64,000 nt of DNA from Synechococcus sp. MW101C3 (GTDB lineage Bacteria > Cyanobacteriota > Cyanobacteriia > PCC-6307 > Cyanobiaceae): positions 62,001-126,000 of the forward strand of contig NZ_NQKX01000001.1 of the NCBI RefSeq assembly GCF_002252635.1. Direction: 5' to 3'. The translations under genes were made by a program, and so were the position numbers. The notes beneath the pieces are model-generated. The model was not told the DNA's origin. It ran no database searches and saw only the letters and a list, made by a program, of their open reading frames with translations. Positions 53,081 to 63,613 of the stretch are shown here, one piece after another. Every line of letters begins with the position of its first letter. Positions within the stretch are counted from its first letter, which is position 1.

Positions 53081-54034
53081 ATGGCGTCCACCCGGCTCAG
53101 CGACGCTCATCGGCAGGAGCTCGTCGCCCGCTATCAGCAGGGGGACACTGCCCAGGCGCTGGCCGCTGCCTTCGGCTGCAGCGCCGCCACCGCCACCCGG
53201 GTGGTGAAGGCCGCCATCGGCGCCGAGCGCTACGAGCAGATCAAGCTGGAGCGCGGCAAGGGGCCGGCAATGCGCAGGGCCGCCATTGCTCACCCGCTCG
53301 ACGCCACCGCGATCCCCGCCGGGCCCCTGTTCGAGCAGGCCGAGGTCCAGGCTGAAGGGCCAGCCGCAGAGCCTGCCGCCAGCGGCGACGCCGCAGACCA
53401 GGCCGGCGCCACTGCCTGCGTTGCGGACGCCGGGGATGTCCTTCCCCAAGCCTCAGATACTGCGGAGCCCGGCAGTGAGCCCCTTGCTCCCTTCGGCTCC
53501 GGATTCGCCCCTGCCACCCTTGGCGATCCCGCCGGGCAGGATCCGGCCGCCGACGGCGATGACGATGACGATGCCCAGGTGCTGGCGATTGACGATGCGG
53601 ATGATTTCGGCGATGACGCCGACGACAACGATGCCGACAGCGACAGCGAAGACGCTGACGATGAGCCCGACCTGTTCACGCCCGTGCCGATCGGCGAAAC
53701 CCTGCTCGACCGCCCTGCCGCCACCTGCCTGCCGTTCGAGGCGGCGCCCCTGCCTGACAGCCTCTACATGCTGGTCGACAAAACCGTGGAGCTGCAGGAC
53801 CGGCCCCTCAGCGATTTCCCCGAACTCGGCCTGCTGCCGGAGGAGGAATCCCGGCGCCGTGCCCTGGTGGTGTTCAGCAACCCACGCCAGGCCAAACGCC
53901 ACTGTGGCCGCACCCAGCGGGTGATCCAGGTGCCTGACAGCCAGGTGATCCGCCGCACCGCCCCCTACCTGCTGCGCAAGGGCATCACCCGTGTGGTGCT
54001 CGAAGGGGCGCTTTACTCCCTGCCCGGATCCTGA
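53081..54034 (+). CDS. Cyanobacterial HTH protein with long acidic linker
   Basis: A 317-residue protein. The first 60 residues form a helix-turn-helix of homeodomain/resolvase style (ELVARYQQGDTAQALAAAFG, then CSAATATRVVKAAIG). Residues about 75-210 are disordered, Ala/Pro-rich and then strongly acidic (DGDDDDDAQVL, DDADDNDADSDSEDADDEP). The C-terminal 100 residues are conserved in cyanobacteria (PDSLYMLVDKTVELQDRPLS, then FSNPRQAKRHCGRTQRVIQV). Function unknown; DNA binding is inferred. It ends 22 bases inside the convergent small membrane gene. Confidence 0.78.
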   Translation: MASTRLSDAHRQELVARYQQGDTAQALAAAFGCSAATATRVVKAAIGAERYEQIKLERGKGPAMRRAAIAHPLDATAIPAGPLFEQAEVQAEGPAAEPAASGDAADQAGATACVADAGDVLPQASDTAEPGSEPLAPFGSGFAPATLGDPAGQDPAADGDDDDDAQVLAIDDADDFGDDADDNDADSDSEDADDEPDLFTPVPIGETLLDRPAATCLPFEAAPLPDSLYMLVDKTVELQDRPLSDFPELGLLPEEESRRRALVVFSNPRQAKRHCGRTQRVIQVPDSQVIRRTAPYLLRKGITRVVLEGALYSLPGS

Positions 54035-54255
54035 TCATCGCCCGGCATCAGCAGCGCCGTGGCGGCCCCGCCGCTGATCACCCCCACCACCAGCGCCAGG
54101 CCCACCAGAAAGCCGCTGGGTAGCGGGGCGCTGCGTCCAAAGCCGAGCCGCAGCTGGGGCCGGTCGTTGAGGTTCTGCCCGCCCAGGCACAGCACCACAA
54201 GCAGCAGCAGGCCGCCGGCCACACTGCCGGCCAGGAGTCGAAGGCGCACCAGCAT
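54013..54255 (-). CDS. Small two-helix membrane protein (LapA-like)
   Basis: An 80-residue protein with two hydrophobic helices: LRLLAGSVAGGLLLLVVLCL and SGFLVGLALVVGVISGGAAT, separated by GGQNLNDRPQLRLGFGRSAP. The QN…PxxLxxxF pattern resembles LapA-domain (DUF1049) proteins. Function unknown. It lies 69 bases after rsmI on the same strand and is convergent with the HTH gene. Confidence 0.7.
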   Translation of the reverse strand: MLVRLRLLAGSVAGGLLLLVVLCLGGQNLNDRPQLRLGFGRSAPLPSGFLVGLALVVGVISGGAATALLMPGDDQDPGRE

Positions 54256-54324
54256 GGCGGCGGCGGTGGTTGAAAGGGTCGCCCCCTGAGTGTGACGCGC
54301 CGGCAGCCTGAGGGTCAGCAGCGC

Positions 54325-55302
54325 TCAGGCGTGCGAGCTCCCTTCGTGGTCGCCACTGGCGCTGTCGCGCTCCTCGGCTTCCGGTCCGTCGCGGTGCAGC
54401 AGGGCGTAGAGGTCGCGGCGGCTGTGACCGGTGCGTTCTGCCAGGTTGCGGGCGGCTTCCCGCTTGCTGAGCCCATCCACCAGCAGGCTCTCCAGCTCGG
54501 CCCGCAGCGCAGCCTCGTTCCAGGCGGGTTGCGCCGCTGGGGGCGCGCCGCCCAGCACCAAGGTGCACTCCCCGAGCGGGGGCACCCGGCGGAAGTGCTC
54601 GAGGGCGGCGGCCACCGTGGGCCCCACCTGCTGCTCATGCCGCTTGGTGAGCTCCCGTGCCACCCGCAGGGGGCGATCGCCCAGCAGCTCCAGCAGATCC
54701 TCCAGCAGGGCGATCAGCCGGTGGGGCGCCTCGAACAGCACCAGGGTGCGCGGCTCGGCCGCCAGTTCCTGCAGCTGACGCCGGCGCTGGCTGGGCTTGG
54801 CGGCCAGAAATCCCTCGAAGCAGAAGCGGCCACTGGGCAGGCCGCTGCTCACCAGCGCGGTGGTGACGGCGCAGGGGCCAGGAATGCACACCACCTCCAG
54901 CCCCGCCTGCCGCGCGGCGGCCACCAGCGGTTCGCCGGGATCGGAAATGCCTGGCAGGCCGGCGTCGCTGATCACTGCCAGCCGCTCACCGCGCTGCAGC
55001 GCCTGCAGCAGTTCGGGCAGGCGGGTGGCCTGGTTGTGCTGGTGAAAGCTCAGCAGCGGCCGGCGAATGCCAAGCCGCGCCAGCAACTGACCGCTGTGGC
55101 GGGTGTCTTCACAGGCGATGCGATCGACCTGCTCCAGCACCAGCCGGGCCCGGGGGGAGAGATCAGCGAGGTTGCCGATCGGCGTGCCCACCAGATAGAG
55201 CACGCCCGCCGCAGGTTCGGCGCCAAGCGCGCCCCTTGAGGATGCCGCCATTGCCTCAGGAGCGCCGAGAGGAAGCGGTTCATCACCCGATGGTGCGGCC
55301 AT
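54325..55302 (-). CDS. rsmI: 16S rRNA (cytidine-1402-2'-O)-methyltransferase RsmI
   Basis: A 325-residue SAM-dependent enzyme that methylates C1402 in the ribosome decoding centre. The class III fold is clear: GVLYLVGTPIGNLADLSPRA, IACEDTRHSGQLL, LLSFHQHN, AVISDAGLPGISDPGEPLV, CIPGPCAVTTALVSSGLPSG, FCFEGFLA and LVLFEAPHRL. The first 30 residues are low-complexity. A GCCTGAG/CTCAGGC inverted repeat spans the 3' end (54306-54330), but it has no T tract. Confidence 0.95.
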   Translation of the reverse strand: MAAPSGDEPLPLGAPEAMAASSRGALGAEPAAGVLYLVGTPIGNLADLSPRARLVLEQVDRIACEDTRHSGQLLARLGIRRPLLSFHQHNQATRLPELLQALQRGERLAVISDAGLPGISDPGEPLVAAARQAGLEVVCIPGPCAVTTALVSSGLPSGRFCFEGFLAAKPSQRRRQLQELAAEPRTLVLFEAPHRLIALLEDLLELLGDRPLRVARELTKRHEQQVGPTVAAALEHFRRVPPLGECTLVLGGAPPAAQPAWNEAALRAELESLLVDGLSKREAARNLAERTGHSRRDLYALLHRDGPEAEERDSASGDHEGSSHA

Positions 55303-55353
55303 GGCTGGCGGTGGGTTGGGGGCAGTGGGCTGCCAGGGGCAGCCGCGTTGACC

Positions 55354-57474
55354 TCAGACCGCCACCGGTTCCTGGGACACGCCCCGCAGGGTGAGGTTGA
55401 TGCGGCCGCGGTTGTCGATCTCACGCACGCGCACGGTGACGGGATCACCCACCTTCACCACGTCTTCGACCTTCTCGACCCGGGCTTCCGAGAGCTGGGA
55501 GATGTGGATCATGCCTTCCTTGCCGGGAAGGATCTCCACGAAGGCGCCGATCGGGATGATGCGGGTGACGGTGCCACTGAACTGCTCCCCTTCGCTGATG
55601 CGACGGGTGAGACCTTCCACGATGCGCTGGGCCTCTTCGGCGGCGGCGCCGTCATGGCTGGCGATCGTGACGATGCCGCCGTCCTCGATGTCGATCTTGG
55701 TGTTGGTGCGCTCGGTGATGCCCTTGATGGTGCGGCCGCCAGGACCGATCACGGTGCCGATCAGTTCCGGATCGATGCGGAAGCTGAGCAGGCGGGGCGC
55801 ATGGGGCGACATGGTGTCGCGGGGCTTCTCGATCGCCTCCAGCATCTTCTCGAGGATGTGCAGACGGGCGGGGCGAGCCTGGTTCACGGCCTCGGCCACG
55901 GTGGTCACCGCCAGGCCGGTGATCTTCATGTCCATCTGCAGGGCGGTGATGCCCTTCTCGGTGCCGGCCACCTTGAAGTCCATGTCGCCGAGGAAATCCT
56001 CGATGCCCTGGATATCGGTGAGGATCCGCACCTCATCGCCTTCCTTGATCAGGCCCATGGCGGCGCCGCTCACGGGAGCCTGCAGCGGCACGCCGGCATC
56101 CATCAGCGCCAGGGTGCTGCCGCACACCGAGCCCATCGAGGTGGAGCCGTTGGAGCTGAGGCACTCCGACACCACCCGCAGCACGTACGGGAATTTCTCT
56201 TTCGGGGGCAGCACGGGGGTGATGGCCCGTTCCGCCAGGGCGCCATGGCCGATCTCGCGGCGACCGGGGGAGCGCATCGGCCGGGTCTCGCCCACCGAGT
56301 AGGGGGGGAAGTTGTAGTGGTGCAGGTAGGTCTTCTCGCTCGACGGGTTGAGGTCGTCGAGCTCCTGGGCATCGCTGGGGGTGCCGAGGGTGGCGCAGGA
56401 GAGCACCTGGGTGAGCCCACGCTGGAACAGGCCCGAGCCATGCACCCGCTTGGGCAGCACACCCACAGCGGCGGTGATCGGGCGCACCTCGTCGAGGTTG
56501 CGGCCATCCACCCGCTTGCCTTCGCTGAGAATCTGGGCGCGCATCAGCTTCTTGGTGATGCCCTTGTAGGTGTTGCCCAGGGCCTTGCCGGCGGCGGCCA
56601 CGCGGATCGGGTCGTCGTCGCTGAGGGCGCCGATCTTGACGGCCACCTCCGCCTTGATGGCATCGAGATGGGCATCACGCTCCGCCTTGGTGAGCGTGAA
56701 CTGCTTGAGCACCTCACCGATGCCCTTGCCGCATTCCTGCTCGAGGAAGGCCGGCAGGGCGGGATCTTCCACCTTCGGCTCGGGGATCACCTGCTCGATG
56801 CCCAGGTCGCTCAGCAGGGTGAGCTGGGCCTTGATCAATTCACCCACCGCTTCGTAGCCGAAGTCGATGGCCTCGATCACATCCTGTTCGGGCAGCTGGT
56901 TGGCGCCCGCTTCCACCATCACCACACCGGCAGGGGTGCCGGCCACCACCAGATCGAGGTCGCTGCGTTCGATCTCGCGGAAGCTGGGGTTCAGCACGAA
57001 ATCGTCGCCCAGCAGGCCCACGCGCACAGCCGCCATCGGGCCGTAGAAGGGCATGCGCGCCAGCAGGGTGGCGATCGAAGCGCCCGTGACTGCCAGCACA
57101 TCGGGCGGCACCCGCTCATCCAGCGAGAGGGTGGTGGCCACCACCTGAATGTCGTCGCGCAGCCAGGAGGGGAACAGGGGCCGCAGCGGGCGGTCGATCA
57201 GGCGGGTGGTGAGGATGGCCCGCTCGGGGGGGCGTGCTTCCCGGCGAAAGAAGCTGCCGGGGATGCGCCCGGCGGCATACAGCCGTTCTTCGTAATCGCA
57301 GGTGAGGGGCAGGAAATCGATGCCTTCGCGGCCTTTGGCGCGGGTGGCCGTGACCAGCACGGACGTATCACCGCATTCAATCAACACCGATCCCCCAGCT
57401 TGGGGGGCATACAGCCCTGTGGTCAGCCGGATCTCCCGACCATCGAAGGAGACCGACTGAATTTTTCCTGGCAC
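55354..57474 (-). CDS. pnp: Polynucleotide phosphorylase
   Basis: A 706-residue trimeric 3'-5' phosphorolytic exoribonuclease central to mRNA decay. Two RNase PH domains are visible ([20 protein letters not shown]; later [12 protein letters not shown] and [19 protein letters not shown], with the active-site DEVRIL and [19 protein letters not shown]), then a KH domain ([20 protein letters not shown]) and an S1 domain ([34 protein letters not shown]). The start is GTG 57474. It follows rpsN by about 100 bases. Confidence 0.98.
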   Translation of the reverse strand: MPGKIQSVSFDGREIRLTTGLYAPQAGGSVLIECGDTSVLVTATRAKGREGIDFLPLTCDYEERLYAAGRIPGSFFRREARPPERAILTTRLIDRPLRPLFPSWLRDDIQVVATTLSLDERVPPDVLAVTGASIATLLARMPFYGPMAAVRVGLLGDDFVLNPSFREIERSDLDLVVAGTPAGVVMVEAGANQLPEQDVIEAIDFGYEAVGELIKAQLTLLSDLGIEQVIPEPKVEDPALPAFLEQECGKGIGEVLKQFTLTKAERDAHLDAIKAEVAVKIGALSDDDPIRVAAAGKALGNTYKGITKKLMRAQILSEGKRVDGRNLDEVRPITAAVGVLPKRVHGSGLFQRGLTQVLSCATLGTPSDAQELDDLNPSSEKTYLHHYNFPPYSVGETRPMRSPGRREIGHGALAERAITPVLPPKEKFPYVLRVVSECLSSNGSTSMGSVCGSTLALMDAGVPLQAPVSGAAMGLIKEGDEVRILTDIQGIEDFLGDMDFKVAGTEKGITALQMDMKITGLAVTTVAEAVNQARPARLHILEKMLEAIEKPRDTMSPHAPRLLSFRIDPELIGTVIGPGGRTIKGITERTNTKIDIEDGGIVTIASHDGAAAEEAQRIVEGLTRRISEGEQFSGTVTRIIPIGAFVEILPGKEGMIHISQLSEARVEKVEDVVKVGDPVTVRVREIDNRGRINLTLRGVSQEPVAV

Positions 57475-57576
57475 GTCGTCTTATGTCCGTTTTGTTGTCG
57501 AAAGGCAGTCTCGCATCCGGCCCTCCCTTAACCCCGTGGAGCGGGGGTGCAGGAGAGCCGGCGCAGGTTCAGCGGC

Positions 57577-57879
57577 TCACCAGCTGGACTTGGTGACACC
57601 CGGCAGCAGGCCCTTGTGGGCGCGCTCGCGCAGCTGGTTGCGGCACAGGCCGAAATCGCGGTAGTAGCCGCGGGGCTTGCCGGTGGCCCAGCAGCGGTTG
57701 CGCACCCGGTTGGGGGCGCTGTTGCGGGGCAGGCCCTGGATCTGGCGGTGAATCTCCAGCCGTTCCATGGGATCGGCGGCGGCTTCAAACGCGGCCTTCA
57801 GAGCGGCGCGCTTGACAGCGAAACGAGCCACGATTTTTTTGCGCTTCACGTCACGCGCGATCATCGACTTCTTCGCCAT
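57577..57879 (-). CDS. rpsN: 30S ribosomal protein S14
   Basis: A 100-residue S14 of the long, zinc-independent type. [60 protein letters not shown] and the end [10 protein letters not shown] are typical. It stands between nth and pnp, a placement common in cyanobacteria, where rpsN lies outside the main ribosomal cluster. Confidence 0.98.
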   Translation of the reverse strand: MAKKSMIARDVKRKKIVARFAVKRAALKAAFEAAADPMERLEIHRQIQGLPRNSAPNRVRNRCWATGKPRGYYRDFGLCRNQLRERAHKGLLPGVTKSSW

Positions 57880-57913
57880 GCGGCTGCTTTGCTGTTGCGG
57901 ATGAGGACCAACC

Positions 57914-58597
57914 CTACCCTGCGGCAGGAACGGTGCGTCTGCCGCCCGGTCCGTGGTCGGGATGGCTGGGGCAGAGATCAGCCATCGGGCAGCTGCCGCA
58001 GCCGGGGTTGCGGGCCCGGCACACGGCGCGGCCATGGAAGATCAGCCGGATTGAGAGGTTTTCCCACTCCGGTTGCGGAAACAGCTTCATCAAGTCGGGC
58101 TCGATCTTCACCGGTTCGCTCTGGCGGGTGAGGCCGAGCCGGTTGCTGAGGCGCCGCACATGGGTGTCCACCGTGACGCCGGCGTGAATGCCGAAGGCAT
58201 GGGCCAGCACCACGTTGGCCGTCTTACGGGCCACGCCCGGCAGCTCCAGCAGCTCCGGCATCGAGGCCGGCACCTGGCCGCCGTGGCGTTCCAGCAGCAG
58301 CCGGGAGGCGGCCACGATGTTCTTGGCCTTGTTGCGGAAGAAGCCGGTGGATTTCACGTAGGGCTCCACCGCCTCGCTGTCCACGGCTGCAGCGGCGGCC
58401 GCGTCGGGGAAGCGCTCAAACAAGGCCGGCGTCACCTTGTTGACTCGCTCGTCGGTGCACTGGGCCGAGAGCATGGTGGCCACCAGCAGCTCCCAGGGGG
58501 TGCGCCAGTCGAGCGAGCAGGTGGCTTCCGGGTAAAGCGTGGCCAGGCGCTCCAGGATCAGTGGCGCCCGCTGGCGGGCGGTGGGGAAGCGGGGCAC
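57914..58597 (-). CDS. nth: Endonuclease III
   Basis: A 227-residue DNA glycosylase/AP lyase that removes oxidised pyrimidines. The helix-hairpin-helix with catalytic Lys is [20 protein letters not shown], the catalytic Asp is in [10 protein letters not shown], and the [4Fe-4S] ligands are in [33 protein letters not shown] is also typical. The start is GTG 58597, one base after the rseP stop. Confidence 0.97.
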   Translation of the reverse strand: MPRFPTARQRAPLILERLATLYPEATCSLDWRTPWELLVATMLSAQCTDERVNKVTPALFERFPDAAAAAAVDSEAVEPYVKSTGFFRNKAKNIVAASRLLLERHGGQVPASMPELLELPGVARKTANVVLAHAFGIHAGVTVDTHVRRLSNRLGLTRQSEPVKIEPDLMKLFPQPEWENLSIRLIFHGRAVCRARNPGCGSCPMADLCPSHPDHGPGGRRTVPAAG

Positions 58598-58598
58598 G

Positions 58599-59714
58599 TC
58601 AGCGGCCCAGCAGCTGCTGCACCGCGGAGAGCTGGCTGGTGTCCTTGACGATCAGCACCAGGCTGAGGCCTACCAGCAGCAGGAAGCCCGACTGCATGAA
58701 GGCCAGTTGCAGGCGCTGCGGCAGCGGCCGGCCGCGCAGGCCCTCCAGCAGCAGCAGCACGAACTGGCCGCCATCGAGCAGGGGCAGCGGCAGGGCGTTG
58801 AGCACGGCCAGGTTGATCGAGATCAGCGCCGTGAACAGAAAAAGGCTGCCGCCGCCGTCGCGGGCGAGGGAGGCGCCCATCTCCACGATCTTCACCGGCC
58901 CCGATACCTGGGGTGCCGTCTCACCGAAGTGGGTGACGAGGGAAACGAAGCCATCCACGGTGCGGCGGATCAGCTTGAGGCAGGTGCGGTTGGCATGGCC
59001 GATCACCTCCAGCGGGCTGCGGGCAGGCCGGAAGGCCTCGCTGCCGCTGGGTTGCAGTTGGGCGCCGATGCGCCCGATGCCGTTCTGGGCATCGGGCGTG
59101 AGCGTGAGCGTCACGGTGCTGCCGGCGCGTTCAGCCACCAGCTGCAGCGAGCGCTGTGGAGCGGCCTTGATGTCGGCCACCAGGCCCTCCACGGCGCTCT
59201 GGCCGCCGCCCAGGGAGGTGCCCGCCAGGCTGAGGATGCGGTCGCCGGGGCGCAGGCCGGAGGCCGCCGCCGGCAGGCCGGGTTGCACCGCCGCCACCAC
59301 CACACCGGGGGTGGCGCTGAAGCCGGCGGGGATGCCGACCACGGCCCCCTGGGCCACCAGCACGGCCCAGGCCACCAGCAGGTTGGCCAGCACGCCGGCG
59401 GCGATCACCAGGGCCCGCTGCGGCAGCGGGCGGTTGCGCAGCAGATCCGGATCGTCGGCCGGGATGTCACTGTCTTCGTCGTCGTCGGGAAAGGCCACGT
59501 AGCCGCCCAGGGGGATGGCCCGCAGGGCGAACTGCACGCCACGGCGTCGCCGCTCCACCAGCACCGGGCCGAAGCCGATCGAGAAGCCGCTGACCCTGAT
59601 CCCTTGCCAGGTGGCTGCAAAGAAGTGCCCCGCTTCGTGGACGACGATCAGGCCGGCAAGGATGGCCAGGGCCGCGAGGACACCCATTCCGTTGGCTTCA
59701 GGCAATTTGTCCAT
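58599..59714 (-). CDS. rseP: Site-2 protease RseP-like zinc metalloprotease
   Basis: A 371-residue intramembrane protease with zinc motif HEAGH at 26-30 in the first helix, then RVSGFSIGFGPVL and IPLGGYVAF. A PDZ domain lies around 140-230 (VVAAVQPGLPAAASGLRPGD). The second metal motif is NLAVLNALPLPLLDGGQ in the third helix. It should cut membrane-bound regulators. An acidic loop (DDDEDSDIPADDPD) is at about 75-90. ATG 59714 is used; ATG 59687 is possible. Confidence 0.94.
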   Translation of the reverse strand: MDKLPEANGMGVLAALAILAGLIVVHEAGHFFAATWQGIRVSGFSIGFGPVLVERRRRGVQFALRAIPLGGYVAFPDDDEDSDIPADDPDLLRNRPLPQRALVIAAGVLANLLVAWAVLVAQGAVVGIPAGFSATPGVVVAAVQPGLPAAASGLRPGDRILSLAGTSLGGGQSAVEGLVADIKAAPQRSLQLVAERAGSTVTLTLTPDAQNGIGRIGAQLQPSGSEAFRPARSPLEVIGHANRTCLKLIRRTVDGFVSLVTHFGETAPQVSGPVKIVEMGASLARDGGGSLFLFTALISINLAVLNALPLPLLDGGQFVLLLLEGLRGRPLPQRLQLAFMQSGFLLLVGLSLVLIVKDTSQLSAVQQLLGR

Positions 59715-59925
59715 TGTGCGGGGTGCGCCGGGCTGCGTGCGTGCCGGAAACCCCTCCCCCGGCTCCCCCCACACCCTCTTGATCCCCTACGCCTGCCCAC
59801 CAGTTCCAAGGCGGCTGTCGGGCTTGTGGACCAGGGAACAGACTGTGTTGCGGGCGATCTTATGAAATGGTGAGAGATCCCCCAGAGCTTTGCTAGAGTT
59901 TTTCGATTGAGTCGGTCGTTACGGG

Positions 59926-62900
59926 ATGCCAGGTAGGAATTCGCGCTGCGGCGTGCGTACTGTCATCCCCCCCCATGCTCGGGTTCTCAAGGCCCGCTTG
60001 CTGTTTCATCTCCTCAGTGGCTCCGCCCGGGCGGAGAGGCAAACGGGCTCCGTCATGGTGGCGGGGATGCTTGTGATCCTGGCGCTTATGGTGGGTTCGC
60101 TGGGTCTTGTGGCGGTGGTCACCGGCTCCAATCTGGCGTCATTGGGGAGTGGTGAAAGCCGAGATGCCCAGCAGGTGGCGGAGGCAGGCGCCGATCAGAT
60201 CATTGCCACCTTCAACCAACCGGAAAACCGTCAGTTGCTGGTGGCGGGGAGCACGCCTCCGAACCAATGGACCACAACCAACGCGGCCCTTCAAAGCCCC
60301 TGCATCTCCACCAGCAATGCGCGCCCCGGTGGCACCGGCTTTCCCTCTGCCCGAGCGGTTGGATTGGCCAATGGCCAGTTCCGCAACCTTGAAGACCTTG
60401 CCCAGGTGAATCAGGGCAATCGCCGCTTTGCCCTTCAGTCGGTTCGTTACTCCGCTGGTAACGCTGGCAGCACCGACCGCCGCGGCGTTTTCCGCACATT
60501 CACCGCCAATGGAACGGCCTTGAGCCAAGGCGGAATCATTCCTGCGGGAACCACCTTCAACTCTTTGTTGAATCTGGATGATCCCGATGGGGGCGGCGCA
60601 CTGCGGCCGGGAACGAACACGGGTTTCATTGCGGTGACAGTGGAAGGCCGTTTGTACCGTCCAGATGGCACTTTTTCCACCTCTACCATCACAAAAGAGT
60701 TTGAGGTGGTGCCGAAGTGCTGCGGGGGGTCGTTCGGGAGCAATGCCTCCGGCGGATCCACATCAGGCACGGCTACGCCAGGCGACCTTGGTGCGGATAG
60801 CCGCTTCTGTGGCATTGATTTCGGCATGATTACTGGAATCAACAATGGCAGGATCTACTCCTATGCCGCTAACGATCGCTACACCAGGAGAAATCTGCAA
60901 GGACAAGTGGTTGATATCAGGTCAATTTTGGGGGTAATCAATGATCAGAGCTATGTTTGGGACCGCACTACTAATCGAGTCGTTGGCGGTATACAAGTGG
61001 GGTGCCGCACAATCCCCAGCGCTTGTAATACCGATACAGAATTGGAACCCCAGACTGCAAACAGCCTAAGGGGGCAATATCTTTCACTTGGCACCCCGCA
61101 AGCATGCTTGGGAGGAAACGGCGACGCTGCTTCGATTGCGGGCAGAGCTGCCTCATGCGTTCCGATCGTCCCGCTCTTCCTTTCCACAGGGCTCCCTAGT
61201 ATTGCAAGTAGATACACTTATAATTGGACATCAGGGCAAAATACGGACACGGTCAGTAAGCAGACTGTTTCTTCAGGGAATGAACAAGGTTATCCAATCA
61301 TCCGTGCTTCATCGGGAGAGAATGTTAATGTTTGGCTTCGCGCAAATGGGGCTACGGGAGTTAACCAAGTTACGACTGGGCCATTTCTGGAGTACTGCAA
61401 CACACGCTATCTGCCTGGCAATGTCTGCGGATCAGTGTTCAATGGATCGCAGATCCATACATGGGCAGTGGTATCTGAGCCCGGCCCTGTAACCGGGGGA
61501 ATTGGCGATGATTTCTCGCAATATGCAAATTTCTCCCAATTCACCACGAGGGGTGGCTTTAGGCCAAATAGCACTCCTCGATGGCCGTCACTCTGGACGA
61601 CATCAGGAAGTTCCGGTACCATAGAACGTATATCCACTGGACCAGCCACTGGACGGATAAGATTTTTCCACCCCGGCAACGGCAATGCCAACTGGGGCAA
61701 TGGGCTTGAAAATGCTCCGGCCGTCGCAAGGGCTGTCAATCTTCATGCACTGAAAAATCCAGTCTTGGAGTTTCAGTTCACCAGAAATCTCCGAAACGGT
61801 GCTACCGCAGGCAATAGCCCTGCCCTGGCTCTTGATTATAGTTTCGCTGCTGGCGTTACCACCGACGCAGCAGTTGGAACCAATGGTGGTGATTGGACTC
61901 GGCTATCAACAATTTCAGCCAATGGAGTTGTAACTGCTCTTTCCGGCGGTGCGACTGGTCTCAATTGCGAGCCAAATACACCGACAACAGGGGTCTATAG
62001 ATGTCGCATCGGCTTCCCTCCCGGTGCGTATGGCTCTTCCAATAGGTTTAATCATTACGTTAAATTCAGGCTAAAGGCTAATAGTAACTTCAGCAACAAT
62101 ACAAATGCCAATGCGATTCAGGACGTTACCTTGAACAACGTCTCGATCCTCTCTGGTCAAGCAACCCCACCTACTAATCCATCAACGGCTGCTGCTAGCG
62201 CTCCCGAATACCTGAATACGTGCGAGTACAGCGGAACCTTTCCGGCTACGGCCTCGTTTACTGGCGGGTTCCATTGCTTGGGCCCCACCGTTGATATGCG
62301 TGGGCTCGGCAACAATCTCTGGATTGACACTACCGATCATTCCGTCACCTTTTACTACAACCGCTCAACGGACTCACGGGGTATAAGTATTAACAGTCCA
62401 TTGATCAATCTGACTCAAGGTGGGTTGATGGCCAACGTGTCTTGCCCAAGAGGTGCGAATCCCCTGGGCACGGTGCCAGCGGAAAACTGCAAGACCCTAG
62501 TATCAGAAAACATCTTTAATCCTGTAGGCGAATACGATCGTTTCAATATCTTCGGAAGGGATACTACTCCTGCGAATACATGCTTTGATTCCGGTCTAAG
62601 CAACCAGCCTTGCAATCAGTTCATTGCGATTGGCGCTGACGCATCCGCTACGGCCGCCAATCGTTCCCGTATTGCGGGTGCATGGTTCTACTTGCCTTGG
62701 GGCTATGTTTCCATCTGCGCCAATGGTTGCGGGGACATTCCAAATGCCGGTTTCGATATTAGCCAGAATGACAGTTGGAACTTTGGTGGGCGCATTTGGG
62801 TTAGAACCATTCATAACGGTGGCCAAACCCATTTCAGAGTTCCACCTTCGACATCATCAACCCTGACCCAATTGGTTGGAGCGGCGAACTCGGCTGAAGT

Positions 62901-62976
62901 TTCTTACATCGGCTGGGAAGGAGTCGACTGGGTGGCGCGTTCCTCAACGGCTGCACGCAAAGGATCCCTGGATTGA
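59926..62976 (+). CDS. Very large PilX-like minor pilin / pilus-associated protein
   Basis: A 1016-residue protein. Near residue 40 a prepilin-type site is followed by a hydrophobic helix: RQTGSVMVAGMLVILALMVG and SLGLVAVVTGSN, then AQQVAEAGADQIIATF, as in PilX N-terminal regions. The remaining 900 residues are Asn/Gly/Thr-rich with scattered Cys, and lack a domain I can name; this is far longer than usual PilX (about 200). From about 60800 the coding sequence becomes visibly AT-richer, with codons avoided elsewhere in the window, which suggests a transferred or fast-changing adhesin-like body. It is followed by two more pilin-like genes. ATG 59926 is uncertain. Confidence 0.78.
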   Translation: MPGRNSRCGVRTVIPPHARVLKARLLFHLLSGSARAERQTGSVMVAGMLVILALMVGSLGLVAVVTGSNLASLGSGESRDAQQVAEAGADQIIATFNQPENRQLLVAGSTPPNQWTTTNAALQSPCISTSNARPGGTGFPSARAVGLANGQFRNLEDLAQVNQGNRRFALQSVRYSAGNAGSTDRRGVFRTFTANGTALSQGGIIPAGTTFNSLLNLDDPDGGGALRPGTNTGFIAVTVEGRLYRPDGTFSTSTITKEFEVVPKCCGGSFGSNASGGSTSGTATPGDLGADSRFCGIDFGMITGINNGRIYSYAANDRYTRRNLQGQVVDIRSILGVINDQSYVWDRTTNRVVGGIQVGCRTIPSACNTDTELEPQTANSLRGQYLSLGTPQACLGGNGDAASIAGRAASCVPIVPLFLSTGLPSIASRYTYNWTSGQNTDTVSKQTVSSGNEQGYPIIRASSGENVNVWLRANGATGVNQVTTGPFLEYCNTRYLPGNVCGSVFNGSQIHTWAVVSEPGPVTGGIGDDFSQYANFSQFTTRGGFRPNSTPRWPSLWTTSGSSGTIERISTGPATGRIRFFHPGNGNANWGNGLENAPAVARAVNLHALKNPVLEFQFTRNLRNGATAGNSPALALDYSFAAGVTTDAAVGTNGGDWTRLSTISANGVVTALSGGATGLNCEPNTPTTGVYRCRIGFPPGAYGSSNRFNHYVKFRLKANSNFSNNTNANAIQDVTLNNVSILSGQATPPTNPSTAAASAPEYLNTCEYSGTFPATASFTGGFHCLGPTVDMRGLGNNLWIDTTDHSVTFYYNRSTDSRGISINSPLINLTQGGLMANVSCPRGANPLGTVPAENCKTLVSENIFNPVGEYDRFNIFGRDTTPANTCFDSGLSNQPCNQFIAIGADASATAANRSRIAGAWFYLPWGYVSICANGCGDIPNAGFDISQNDSWNFGGRIWVRTIHNGGQTHFRVPPSTSSTLTQLVGAANSAEVSYIGWEGVDWVARSSTAARKGSLD

Positions 62977-62980
62977 GCTG

Positions 62981-63613
62981 ATGCGCAAACTACTCAATCA
63001 CAGAGGCCATCGCCCAAGCCATGGCCCTTCATCTGCAGCACAGGGATCCGCCATCGTGGAGGTGTTGGTTTTCACCGTGATGATCACGATTGTGTTGGTC
63101 TCCACGGGTGCCATCTTCAACGGCATCAGCCGCAGAACCGTTTCCACGCGGCAGCAGGTGGTGATGCAATCGAGAATCGACGACAACCTGCGTGAAATCA
63201 AGACATTGGCCCGTCGCTACACCTGCTGTTCTGGTGTTTGCACCACGACCTCCCCCACCACCTTTGGGGTGATCTCGGGAGTGACCCAGCCCTGTGCCAC
63301 CAACAATCCTTTGGATGATCGTTACTACTTCCCTCAGGTTGATCTCGCTTCCACCACCGCAAACTTTCCGAATACCACTACCCCTTCTGAACCCATCGCT
63401 GTGGAGCAGCTCTGTGCGGCGAACAACAACACAGCCTTCTTGACCCCGTTTCAAACGGCGGTGAACGCTCTGCCGCAGCCTGCTAACGCCACCCGCACCA
63501 CATCCATCCAACCCGAGCGCATCTTGCGGGTTACCTTTACAGATAACAACCTCAACAACCGCGTTGTTCGTGTTGAAAACATCATCCCCCAGATGGCGTA
63601 TTTCTGCCCATGA
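62981..63613 (+). CDS. Minor pilin-like protein (PilW/PilV type)
   Basis: A 210-residue protein with a pilin-like N-terminus after a 25-residue leader: AAQGSAIVEVLVFTVMITIV followed by LVSTGAIFNGISR, including a Glu five residues after the likely cut (G-S-A-I-V-E). The mature body has Cys pairs (YTCCSGVCTTT and later Cys residues) that probably form disulfides. It lies 4 bases after the large protein and overlaps the next pilin gene by 4 bases, so the three form an operon. Confidence 0.78.
   Translation: MRKLLNHRGHRPSHGPSSAAQGSAIVEVLVFTVMITIVLVSTGAIFNGISRRTVSTRQQVVMQSRIDDNLREIKTLARRYTCCSGVCTTTSPTTFGVISGVTQPCATNNPLDDRYYFPQVDLASTTANFPNTTTPSEPIAVEQLCAANNNTAFLTPFQTAVNALPQPANATRTTSIQPERILRVTFTDNNLNNRVVRVENIIPQMAYFCP

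Noticed and set aside
54306-54330. GCCTGAG/CTCAGGC inverted repeat at the rsmI 3' end as a terminator
   Set aside because: The loop is large and no T run follows on either strand, so termination cannot be claimed.
55348-57531. A 727-codon plus-strand frame opposite pnp
   Set aside because: It is the antisense of a fully recognisable pnp gene, is rich in His/Gly/Gln without domain character, and follows the usual mirror-frame effect of high GC at third codon positions.
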